From: UBA4744 sp963723165
Lineage (GTDB): Bacteria; Actinomycetota; Acidimicrobiia; Spongiisociales; UBA4744
Assembly: GCA_963723165.1 (NCBI GenBank)
Contig: CAVRPP010000005.1
Span: 248,001 to 312,000, forward strand
Length of the DNA stretch: 64,000 nucleotides
Direction: 5' to 3'
Shown: positions 53,299-60,858 of the stretch, in pieces
Numbering within the stretch: the first letter of the stretch is position 1
Layout of the letters: every line of letters starts with the position of its first letter
Translations under genes and position numbers: made by a program
Notes under the pieces: model-generated
What the model was told of the DNA's origin: nothing
What the model saw: the letters and a program-made list of their open reading frames with translations, nothing else
Databases searched by the model: none

Positions 53299-53787
53299 TC
53301 ACTTGGTCGGGTGTGCCCGGCGCTCCAGCCGGATCACGGGCATCACGCGGGTGGTTTTCTTTTCGTACCCGCCAAAGAAGGGCATAGCCGCCACCAGGTT
53401 CGCCCAGGCGACGGCCCGCTCTTCGCCCTCGAGGGTGGTTGCCCGCGCTTCGTAGAAGTCGGCTTTGTTGCGCACCCACACGTTGGGGTCGGCATCAACA
53501 TTGAGATACCAGGCGGGGTGACGATCGGCGCCTCCTTTGGATCCCACAATCAGAAGATCGTCGCCATCCTCGATGCAAACGAGTGGAACCCGCCGGATCT
53601 GGTCAGATTTGCGACCCCTGAAATAGAGCAAGAAGACCCGGTCGGCATACGGGTGCTCGATGTCGGTGCCGTTTGAGGCGACATACTGGCGGGCCTGTTT
53701 GGATACGTAGTCGCTGGGGCTGTCGAGAGCTTTGGCTTCGATGGGGTGCATGCGGTCAGCTTCCTTTGTCATCTCCGCCATAGTCAA
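53299..53787 (-). CDS. DUF385 / F420-dependent nitroreductase family protein
   Basis: A 162-residue deazaflavin-dependent nitroreductase-family protein: IRRVPLVCIEDGDDLLIVGSKGGADRHPAWYLNV is the F420-binding strand/loop region, followed by WVRNKADFYEARATTL. Start choices are ATG 53787, 53772 and 53751; the last has the better AAGGAAG site. It lies 156 nt upstream of the beta-helix gene on the same strand; that gap shows no gene. Confidence 0.85.
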   Translation of the reverse strand: MTMAEMTKEADRMHPIEAKALDSPSDYVSKQARQYVASNGTDIEHPYADRVFLLYFRGRKSDQIRRVPLVCIEDGDDLLIVGSKGGADRHPAWYLNVDADPNVWVRNKADFYEARATTLEGEERAVAWANLVAAMPFFGGYEKKTTRVMPVIRLERRAHPTK

Positions 53788-53852
53788 TCACATCCAGCCT
53801 CAAGGCATTCCCGGAGCCGCTGAGAGGGGGCAACCAACAGGTGCCGATCGGC

Positions 53853-55421
53853 CTACGGGATGACTACACCCAGCAAGGGTTGGCGTTCGAGGCCCGCTGT
53901 ATCGATCACCGCCCGGACGGCATCATGGGCGGAGCTACCCGTGTAGCGCATATGTTTCGCCAGAACCGCCACCACCCGGGGAGCCGCAAAGGACGTCCCG
54001 CTCCACGCCGCCCAGCCGCCAAAGTCGTCGACGTTTTCTCCGGCCTGGACCGGATGCGCACCCTCAAAACCCTTGAAGAAGGTGCTCACCACTTCTACCC
54101 CGAGCGCGCACGCCCGCACCCAGGGCCCGTAATTGGTGAAGGGGGCAGGTGCTCCTTCATGGTCCAGGGCGCCGACGGCAACAACGAAGGGGAGCGCCGC
54201 CGGGTACATAGGCATCGACGTCCCGTCGTTGCCAGCCGAGGCGACGATCACGGCACCCGTGTGGTGCAGCGTTGCAATAGCCTCCGCCAGGGCCCCCATT
54301 CCTGATGAGGAGTAACCACCAAAGGACAGATTCACCAGGAGATCCGGGCATTCCGCTCCGGGTTCGGCGAATTCGAGAAGCTTGTCGCCGACCTCGATTT
54401 CGTCACCGTCACCGAACGGTCCGATGACCGTGTGCGCTTCGATGGCGCACCCTGGCACGTACTGTTCGATGATGCCGGCAATAAAGGTGCCGTGCCCGGC
54501 TACCGGGTCGAGGTAGCCCTTCTTCTCTGTGCTGTCCGGAACGTCGTCCCGGTCACCCGAAACCTGTTGAGGCCCATCTGGTGGCCCGTACGGGTCCTCG
54601 GCATATCCGGTATCGAGGATCGCAATTCTCGGCTGAGCAAGCGCTTTGCGTTGGTCCTCGGGTCGAGGTTCTGGCTTTTTGGCCGGTCGGGCGGAACTGG
54701 GCCGCCGCCCCGTCTGCTGCAGGCCAGGATCGGCCGCAGGGTTCGGATTCGCATAGAACGGATTGGCATAGAACGGATTGGCATAGAACGGGTTCGCATA
54801 GAACGGGTTCGCATAGAACGGGTTCGCATAGAACGGGTTCGCATAGAACGGATTGGCCTGGAACCCGGCGGCGTCCGGAGCATTGTGGGCGAACAACACG
54901 TGGTTTACCTGCGCGTAGATTCCGGCGTGGTTCAGCTTGGTGACGGCATCGAGCGTGTCTGACACTCCTTTGAACCGTGCAAACGTTCTCAGCACGTCCT
55001 CGGAAACGAGTCGTTCCGGGACCGCCTCCTGCTCGCGCAACGTCTCGAGGAAACGCTCGGTCGCCAGGTCAACCTCTTCGTCAGCAGCCTCCCTCTCCCA
55101 TATTGTTCGGAGATACTCTTCTGCGTCCCCAACGTGCTCCGGCGCATCCCTGCGCAAAATCTCCAAGAAGTGATCGGTCGCCTCTTTAGTCTTCTCGTTG
55201 GCACGTTCCCGCTCTCTCAGATTCCTGAAGTACTCCTCTACAGCCTCGAGACTGCCCCTGGTCTCTACTTTCGTTTCTTTCTGATCACGAAGCTCGCGGA
55301 GCACTTGCTCAGCGGCATCGAGATCGTCTCGCCTCACCACCACTTCGCCGGGCCGGTAGGCGAAGCCGCCTCCCGGTGCAAAAGAAACGCGGGTCTGCCA
55401 CGGGCCTGCACGTCGGGCCAC
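53853..55421 (-). CDS. S8 (subtilisin-like) serine protease with NPFYA repeats
   Basis: A 522-residue protein. The N-terminal 170 residues are highly charged, with helical heptads (LDAAEQVLRELRDQKETKVE, EEYFRNLRERERANEKTKEA) and no signal peptide. Seven NPFYA repeats (about 190-224) and a Pro-rich linker (RRPSSARPAKKPEPRPEDQ) lead to the peptidase: Asp270 in AILDTGY, His310 in AGHGTFIAG and Ser477 in SGTSFAAPRV. The triad is complete. GTG 55421 follows AAGGAGG. Lack of a signal suggests cytosolic action or a non-classical exit. Confidence 0.88.
   Translation of the reverse strand: MARRAGPWQTRVSFAPGGGFAYRPGEVVVRRDDLDAAEQVLRELRDQKETKVETRGSLEAVEEYFRNLRERERANEKTKEATDHFLEILRRDAPEHVGDAEEYLRTIWEREAADEEVDLATERFLETLREQEAVPERLVSEDVLRTFARFKGVSDTLDAVTKLNHAGIYAQVNHVLFAHNAPDAAGFQANPFYANPFYANPFYANPFYANPFYANPFYANPFYANPNPAADPGLQQTGRRPSSARPAKKPEPRPEDQRKALAQPRIAILDTGYAEDPYGPPDGPQQVSGDRDDVPDSTEKKGYLDPVAGHGTFIAGIIEQYVPGCAIEAHTVIGPFGDGDEIEVGDKLLEFAEPGAECPDLLVNLSFGGYSSSGMGALAEAIATLHHTGAVIVASAGNDGTSMPMYPAALPFVVAVGALDHEGAPAPFTNYGPWVRACALGVEVVSTFFKGFEGAHPVQAGENVDDFGGWAAWSGTSFAAPRVVAVLAKHMRYTGSSAHDAVRAVIDTAGLERQPLLGVVIP
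54751..54855 (-). repeat. Seven 15-bp tandem repeats encoding NPFYA
   Basis: Seven contiguous 15-bp units, each encoding NPFYA on the minus strand. Units 1, 2 and 7 end GATTG and units 3-6 end GGTTC, which is a synonymous difference, so the inner four look like a later expansion. Confidence 0.93.
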
Positions 55422-55464
55422 GATATGCCTCCTTCTGACCCAACCGACCATACCCGCGCGGTGT

Positions 55465-58080
55465 CTACGGTTGCTTGGCAGATCCGAGCACGGAGTCGGC
55501 CAACCGGATCGCCTCCGGGGTATCGAGGCCGTTACCGTCCGCCAGTGCGATATCGAAACCGCTCACTCCGAGGGCCTCCCGTGCCTCCTTGAGAAGCACG
55601 TCGCTCTGCTGCCGATCGTCCTCGTACAACACCAGACCAATTTCCGCGAGCAGCGCTTCACCTTTGGCGTGCAGACGGACGGCAGCAACCCAATCCCCAC
55701 CGGAACCGGCAACTCGCGCTGCCACGATCAACGAGTAGGCAACCATCGGGAGGGAACCCTGGGCGGTCGCCAACTCGAGACATGCGCGCTGATGTTCGGC
55801 CGCGGTCGGAATGTCTCCAGACCGCAGGGCGAGTTCGGCCAGGTTGCCGAGGGCGCTGGCGACGTAGGGCTCGTATCCGACCCGCCGGTTCAGGTCCAAC
55901 TCCTGGGTGAGGGCCTGCTGAGCGGTGGCGAAATCACCAATGGCCGCCGCCGATGTCCCCCATAAGTTGTACATGCGCGACTTTCCACGATCCGAAAGGG
56001 GTCGTTCGAGCGCCCGGCGGGCGATGGCGACGGCCCCCGGTGAATCGCCGGATCTTCGGGCAACTTCGCCGCGTGTGCGATCGACGCCTACGTCGTCCCA
56101 ATCGGGCAGCCCGTGGACCGCCGCCAGAGTGTCGGCGTCTTCCACCAGGCGGGTCGCAACGATCGTGTCACCCGTCCGCAGGTGAAGATCGGCCAGCGTT
56201 GCCAGCAGGGAGACCCTGACTGATGACGGCTCAACCAGCAAGTCCGCGTAGCGGGTGAGCTCTTCGATACCGGCCTGAAATGAGTGAGTGGCGTCGTGGT
56301 AGCGCCCTATCGTGCAGGCGATCTGTTGGGCAACCTGCTGACGAGCGGCAGGGAGGAGCGGCACCAGCGCCCGGAGGTTGGGCAGCTCCACGCCGACTTC
56401 ACCGAGCCACCGATGGTCGGCCGGATGCCACGGTCCGGTGCTGTCGAGCAATTGACCGGCCAGGGCAGCCGCAACAGCACCAGTCTCGTTCGCTTCAGCC
56501 AGGCGATCCCGGCCATAGGTTCGGATGGTCTCCAGCAAGCGGTAGCGGGTTTCGTCTGCGGCCAGTTCGGCGGTGACCAGAGATCGGTCGACCAGCGACC
56601 AGACAAGTTGGGGAACGTCTCCGGACCGGACACCATCGGAGGCAACAGCAGCCGAAGCCGTGCTGAGGGTAAAGCCGGCCTCGAATATCGCGACCCGACG
56701 AAAGGCGATTTGTTCGGCTTCGGTGAGCAACCGATAACTCCATTCGAGGACGCCCTCCATCGTGTGATGGCGGTCGCCGGGCACCCGATCACGGCTCTGG
56801 AGCAGGCGAAACCGATCCTGGAGCCCGGCCAGGATCTCAGCCGGTGACTGCACGGCGAGGTTGGCAGCAGCCAGCTCCAGCGACAGAGGCAGGCCGTCCA
56901 GGTGCCGGCAAATAGAGCCAATAACAGAGGCGTTTCGATGGTCGAGCGCGAAGCCGGGTCGGACCGCCGCACCGCGTTCGACGAACAACCGGACGGACGG
57001 CCATTCCAGCGCCTCCTCAGCCGTCAGATCTCCCGGGTCTGGCATCGGCAAAGGCGGCACCGGCCACAGCAATTCGCCGGCAGCCCGAATCGGCTCACGG
57101 CTGGTCGCCAAGATCGCTATCCCTTCACAGGAGTCGAACAGCGATTCGACGAGTCGCCTGCAGGCGGCTGCCAGATGCTCGCAATTATCGAGAAGGATCA
57201 CGGCAGTCATGGCCGACAAGTGTTGAACCAGGTCGCTCCAACGATCACTCCCCGGACGGGCCGAAGCGCCTACCTCTTCGGCGATTGCCGCGGCCATGCC
57301 GGATTCGGTCACCGCTGCCAGATCGACTCTCCACACACCGTCGGCCCAGCCCGGGGCGATCCGAACCCCGATGTCGCCGGCCACCCTGGATTTGCCGACT
57401 CCGCCCGGTCCGACCAGGGTCGTCAATCGATGAGAGCGTATCTGCTCAGAGACGCGAGCGACCATATCGTCTCGGCCGATGGTGGCGTTCGGTTGACGGA
57501 CCAGATTGTGGCCGTCCGCCGGAAGGGCGCGAATGGCCGGTTGCTCGGTCGGCAAACCACCGGCGACGACTGCGAAGACCTGCTCCGGCTGATCAAAATC
57601 GCGCAACCGGTACCGCCCCAGCGAGCGAAGACCCAGGTCATCGGATGGTGGAATCTTCTCGACCGTCTGTGCCGACACCAGGATTTGGCCGCCGTGACCC
57701 GCTGCGACGATCCGGGCTGCTTGATGGACGGCCAGGGCTACGTAGTCGCCGCCGTGCGGCGTAGCGAGACCGGTGTGGATGCCCATCCGCACCATGACGG
57801 TGCCGTTCTCGGGCCATGCCTCGGAAAGCAAGCCCCGCTGGCCGGCTATGCATGCCCGAACCGCATCGTCGGCCCGCTCGAACGCCACGAAGAAAGCATC
57901 ACCTTCGGAGGAGAGTTCGTGCCCGCGATTATCAGACCAGGCGGCACGGAGGATTGCCCGGTGCCGTTCCAGCACCTCGACATATGACTCGCCGAGCCGA
58001 TGAACGAGCCGCGTCGAGCCTTCGATGTCGGTGAAGACGAACGTGACGATCCCGGCGGGCAGATCGATCGGGTTGACCAT
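55465..58080 (-). CDS. Cyclase-domain / NB-ARC-like ATPase regulator
   Basis: An 871-residue protein. A class III cyclase domain (residues 10-175; FVFTDIEGSTRLVHRLG, SSEGDAFFVAF) leads to an AfsR/LuxR-like ATPase (LTTLVGPGGVGKSRVAGDI, then ILLDNCEHL and ATSREPIRAAGE) and a helical TPR-like C-terminus. Key cyclase residues are altered: the adenine Lys is Ser, the following Asp is Leu, and the transition-state Asn is His (AVHQAARI). Catalysis is doubtful, so it may be a sensor. No DNA-binding domain is seen. Confidence 0.88.
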   Translation of the reverse strand: MVNPIDLPAGIVTFVFTDIEGSTRLVHRLGESYVEVLERHRAILRAAWSDNRGHELSSEGDAFFVAFERADDAVRACIAGQRGLLSEAWPENGTVMVRMGIHTGLATPHGGDYVALAVHQAARIVAAGHGGQILVSAQTVEKIPPSDDLGLRSLGRYRLRDFDQPEQVFAVVAGGLPTEQPAIRALPADGHNLVRQPNATIGRDDMVARVSEQIRSHRLTTLVGPGGVGKSRVAGDIGVRIAPGWADGVWRVDLAAVTESGMAAAIAEEVGASARPGSDRWSDLVQHLSAMTAVILLDNCEHLAAACRRLVESLFDSCEGIAILATSREPIRAAGELLWPVPPLPMPDPGDLTAEEALEWPSVRLFVERGAAVRPGFALDHRNASVIGSICRHLDGLPLSLELAAANLAVQSPAEILAGLQDRFRLLQSRDRVPGDRHHTMEGVLEWSYRLLTEAEQIAFRRVAIFEAGFTLSTASAAVASDGVRSGDVPQLVWSLVDRSLVTAELAADETRYRLLETIRTYGRDRLAEANETGAVAAALAGQLLDSTGPWHPADHRWLGEVGVELPNLRALVPLLPAARQQVAQQIACTIGRYHDATHSFQAGIEELTRYADLLVEPSSVRVSLLATLADLHLRTGDTIVATRLVEDADTLAAVHGLPDWDDVGVDRTRGEVARRSGDSPGAVAIARRALERPLSDRGKSRMYNLWGTSAAAIGDFATAQQALTQELDLNRRVGYEPYVASALGNLAELALRSGDIPTAAEHQRACLELATAQGSLPMVAYSLIVAARVAGSGGDWVAAVRLHAKGEALLAEIGLVLYEDDRQQSDVLLKEAREALGVSGFDIALADGNGLDTPEAIRLADSVLGSAKQP

Positions 58081-58160
58081 CGCCCAAGTCTCGCATACCT
58101 GGGACCTCTGAGGGGCTGGGTCTTGCGCGGGTTTCGCTAGGCGGCAGCCGGCTTCAGGCG

Positions 58161-58166
58161 TAACCT
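58161..58166 (+). promoter_or_regulatory. Putative -10 (TAACCT)
   Basis: TAACCT lies 19 nt before the ATG at 58186, with GGGAGGA between. Confidence 0.4.
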
Positions 58167-58185
58167 TGAGGTGTCGGGAGGAAGC

Positions 58186-58722
58186 ATGAAGAAGCTCTTC
58201 GCGATCGGCCTCATTCTTCTGTTGGCTACCGGTTGTTCAGTTGATGTCTCCGTTTCGTTCGGGGGCGCGGATGCTGCTGCGGATGCGATAGCCCTCATCG
58301 AAGGGGAACTCGCCGACCAGGCCGGGATCGGCCGGCTGGATGCAACCTGCCAAGAGATCGACGACCCCGAGCCGGGTGATACCTTCACTTGCACTGCCAC
58401 CACCGAAGAGGGCGAAACGATCCGCTTCAATGCAGTCGTCGAAGAGGACGACATGGTCGACGTGGAAAGCGTGAATCTGGTCACCTCCACAGGTCTGACC
58501 GTCATTGAGGGTTTGGCCGTGCAAGCCCTGGAGGAAAAGGTCGGCCAGACGCTGGGCATCGAGAATTTCGATTGCGGCGACCGGGGGTTGGTCGTCGAGC
58601 CGGGCGGTACGATCGCCTGCGTTCTCACCGATCCGGTCGGCGGCGCCTTCTACGACGCAACGGTCACCGTGAAGGCGATGGATCCGGTCGAGATCTTCGT
58701 CGAAGTCGGCGGGGCGCCATAA
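58186..58722 (+). CDS. DUF4333-like lipoprotein with duplicated domain
   Basis: A 178-residue lipoprotein (MKKLFAIGLILLLATGCSVD; lipobox LATGC). The mature part is two copies of a small module. Each has a helix, a Cys-x-D turn, a G-D/G-x-F/I-x-C strand and an alternating strand pair: EPGDTFTCTATTEEGETIRF and EPGGTIACVLTDPVGGAFYD. This is the layout of DUF4333-type lipoproteins, normally one module. Function is unknown. GGGAGGA precedes the ATG. Confidence 0.75.
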   Translation: MKKLFAIGLILLLATGCSVDVSVSFGGADAAADAIALIEGELADQAGIGRLDATCQEIDDPEPGDTFTCTATTEEGETIRFNAVVEEDDMVDVESVNLVTSTGLTVIEGLAVQALEEKVGQTLGIENFDCGDRGLVVEPGGTIACVLTDPVGGAFYDATVTVKAMDPVEIFVEVGGAP

Positions 58723-59124
58723 CCGGCAGGGCCACCCAAGTTCAGCCGCCAATCAAGAATCCACCGGGTCGTGTTGCACCGAAAACTTCAACCGTGCCTT
58801 GCGATACCCATTCGATTGCCTCTTCATCCTCTAGGGAAGTCTCCACCCGTCGGGACCACCCGCACCTATCCACGGCACGATTTTGGTGACCATCCAGAGG
58901 GTCAGCAGCCAGACATACGATCCCCGAAACGCTGATCGGATCCCATCCACGCAAGGCTCCTTCCGTTCGGGGCCGCCGGGAAATGTGACGTGCGGCCTCT
59001 CCTAACCAATATCGGCCTGGAGGTTGATCGGATCGCGGGTGCTTTATCATCCGCCACGACGCACTAGTCATGGCACCTGCGTGCGGTTCCGAACGAACCC
59101 GTACCGCCTGCAAAGTTCAAGCTC
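58723..59124. other. 402-bp intergenic stretch without a supported gene
   Basis: Nothing conserved is recognised. A minus-strand frame of 123 codons (58742-59113) has atypical composition and no ribosome site. No promoter or hairpin is convincing. It may contain the decayed upstream region of the MBL gene. Confidence 0.4.
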
Positions 59125-59598
59125 ATGGAAACCATCGTTCCCGGAGTACACGTGGTGCCCGGCTACGTCTGTTCGTACATCATCGATGGCGACCAGGGGG
59201 TCACCCTCGTCGATACCGGGCTCCCCGGTCGGCAGGGAGCCATCATCGAGACCCTGACCGCCATTGGACGGTCCCTAGCCGACGTGCGAGCGATCGCGGT
59301 CACCCATTCCCATGCCGACCATGTGGGCGGAGCAGCTTCGTTGAAGCGGCAAACCGAGGCTCCCCTGTTTGCTTCTGCCCTGGACGCTCCCGCCATCCGC
59401 GGCAACGAACCGTCACCGCCACCGTTGGTCCTCGACCGGATTCCTTTCGTCAAACCGCTGCTCCGGTTCATGCCGGGGGCCGCCGGCGTCGACGTCGACG
59501 AGATGGTTGCAGAAGGTGAATCGACCGGCCTGCCCGATGACCTGGCCGTCATCGATACACCCGGACACGCTCGTCGGTTTGGTCGGGATTCAGGATGA
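59125..59598 (+). pseudogene. MBL-fold hydrolase truncated at its 3' end
   Basis: The first 150 residues are a typical MBL hydrolase: VVPGYVCSYIIDGDQGVTLVDTGLPG, VTHSHADHVGGAA (HxHxDH) and VIDTPGH. Right after PGH the reading becomes ARRFGRDSG and stops. Family members have TPGHTxGHV and another 60 or more residues, including the last metal ligand. The end overlaps the tail of a minus-strand gene by 50 bp, and that gene also looks truncated. It therefore seems to be one side of a deletion or misassembly joint near 59570. Confidence 0.75.
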
Positions 59599-59914
59599 AG
59601 AAGTCGTTGGGCAGATCCTCGTCGGCGCCAATGATGCCGGCCTGGCGGGCGGCCGTCACGGCTTCATCGCCGGTCGGCAACTGAGCGGGATCGAAGACCA
59701 GGGTGCCGTCTGTGAGGCTCCGGACAAACCCGAATTGGTCCGTGCCGGCGGTCGTGGAAGTGGTCGGGAGAGGTTCCGTCGGGAGAGGTTCCGTCGGGAG
59801 AGGTTCCGTCGGGAGAGGTTCCGTTGTCGTGGTCGTTCCGCTCTGTGCATAGGCAGCGAGGGCGAGACCGGCCACCATCAAGATCGAAAGAACGGCCTTG
59901 CGTCGCGCAAACAT
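59549..59914 (-). CDS. Exported hypothetical protein with PTEPL repeats, probably 3'-truncated
   Basis: A 121-residue protein with a Sec signal (KAVLSILMVAGLALAAYAQS), a TTTTTEPLPTEPLPTEPLPT repeat linker and the domain FGFVRSLTDGTLVFDPAQLPTGDEAVTAARQAG, then DLPNDFFILNPDQTDERV. In related actinobacterial proteins this point is followed by more strands. Here only RVYR remains, encoded by sequence antisense to the MBL gene. AAGGAA lies about 12 nt before ATG 59914. Confidence 0.6.
   Translation of the reverse strand: MFARRKAVLSILMVAGLALAAYAQSGTTTTTEPLPTEPLPTEPLPTEPLPTTSTTAGTDQFGFVRSLTDGTLVFDPAQLPTGDEAVTAARQAGIIGADEDLPNDFFILNPDQTDERVRVYR
59766..59825 (-). repeat. Four 15-bp tandem repeats encoding PTEPL
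   Basis: Four units of 15 bp (plus-strand GGGAGAGGTTCCGTC); the last differs by one base. In frame, in the exported protein linker. Confidence 0.92.
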
Positions 59915-60036
59915 GGTGTTGTTCTTCCTTCTGGTTCGAGCGGGCAGGTCCCGCTTTGCCCATGAGACGCTCCGACCGGACAAGCAGTTCTCCATAAGTT
60001 CCGACCATCTCGGGCTCCGACAACGGCCGCGCAACA

Positions 60037-60042
60037 TAGGAT
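60037..60042 (+). promoter_or_regulatory. Putative -10 (TAGGAT)
   Basis: TAGGAT lies 38 nt before the ATG at 60081. AGGGAG, about 10 nt before the ATG, serves as ribosome site. Confidence 0.4.
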
Positions 60043-60080
60043 GGTTGCGTACCTGGCCGGCGGAGAGGGAGCGCAGTCCG

Positions 60081-60815
60081 ATGCGGGTTGTCTGGTTGAT
60101 TCTGCTTCTGGTCGTGGCATCGTGTTCGAAACCCGGTGAGTCCGGAGAGGTCCCCACCTCGCCATCGACCACCCAACCGGCAAGCCCGGCCGAATCAGAA
60201 CCCGGCACGACTGCCACGTCAACGCCAACGACCTCCGCCGAACCGGAATGCACCGAGCGTGAAGGCGTGCTGTACAACACCCGGGGCTTCGTTTGTCCGC
60301 CCCATATGAAACCCGGCAGGTTCTTCAGCGACGCCATCGGATACTTGCCGGGGACCTACACGACCCACCTCTTCGAACCCGGCTTCTCCTTCACCCAGGA
60401 GGCGGCGTTCCAATCGGGCGGCGAGAACCTCGGGCTGGTGGCAATCGAGGAAACCAGCAACCGGGCTCTGTACGCGTTTGCTCCCGACCCGGCCGGTGAA
60501 TTGTTGGCGTTTCCGTTCGACTCCCTGCCGTGGGTACAAGACCTGGTGGTGTCACCGGTTGAGTATTGGGGTGCCTCCGGGACCCAGATCGATTTCACCG
60601 TGAATGATTGCCCGGCCGTCGGTTGTCTCATCAACATCTCCAGCTTCGTTGAGGCATACGGGTGGGTCGATGGCGCCCGGGTGAGGTTGCTGATCATCGA
60701 TGTTGCGGGTGGACCGATCGGCTTGGAGATCGCCACCGATGCATCGCGATTCGATCAGTACTGGTCGGAGGTCGCCGAACCGATCCTAACGTCGATCGAG
60801 TTCACGAACGGGTGA
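60081..60815 (+). CDS. Predicted lipoprotein of unknown function
   Basis: A 244-residue lipoprotein (MRVVWLILLLVVASCSKPG). A Ser/Thr/Pro linker of about 35 residues leads to a globular domain with LPGTYTTHLFEPGFSFTQEAA, VEYWGASGTQIDFTVNDCPA and TDASRFDQYWSEVAEPILTS. The last part resembles ligand-binding lipoproteins that end with a predicted helix and a VL/ILxSIxF strand. No named family is recognised. It converges with the cyclase/propeller gene. Confidence 0.68.
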   Translation: MRVVWLILLLVVASCSKPGESGEVPTSPSTTQPASPAESEPGTTATSTPTTSAEPECTEREGVLYNTRGFVCPPHMKPGRFFSDAIGYLPGTYTTHLFEPGFSFTQEAAFQSGGENLGLVAIEETSNRALYAFAPDPAGELLAFPFDSLPWVQDLVVSPVEYWGASGTQIDFTVNDCPAVGCLINISSFVEAYGWVDGARVRLLIIDVAGGPIGLEIATDASRFDQYWSEVAEPILTSIEFTNG

Positions 60816-60858
60816 TCGCGCTTGCGGATATCGTGATTGTCTACATCACCGTCCGGTA

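Noticed and set aside
58742..59113. A 123-codon minus-strand frame in the 402-bp gap.
   Set aside because: No ribosome site, no recognisable fold and no family. Composition is atypical for the neighbouring genes, though a small gene cannot be fully excluded.
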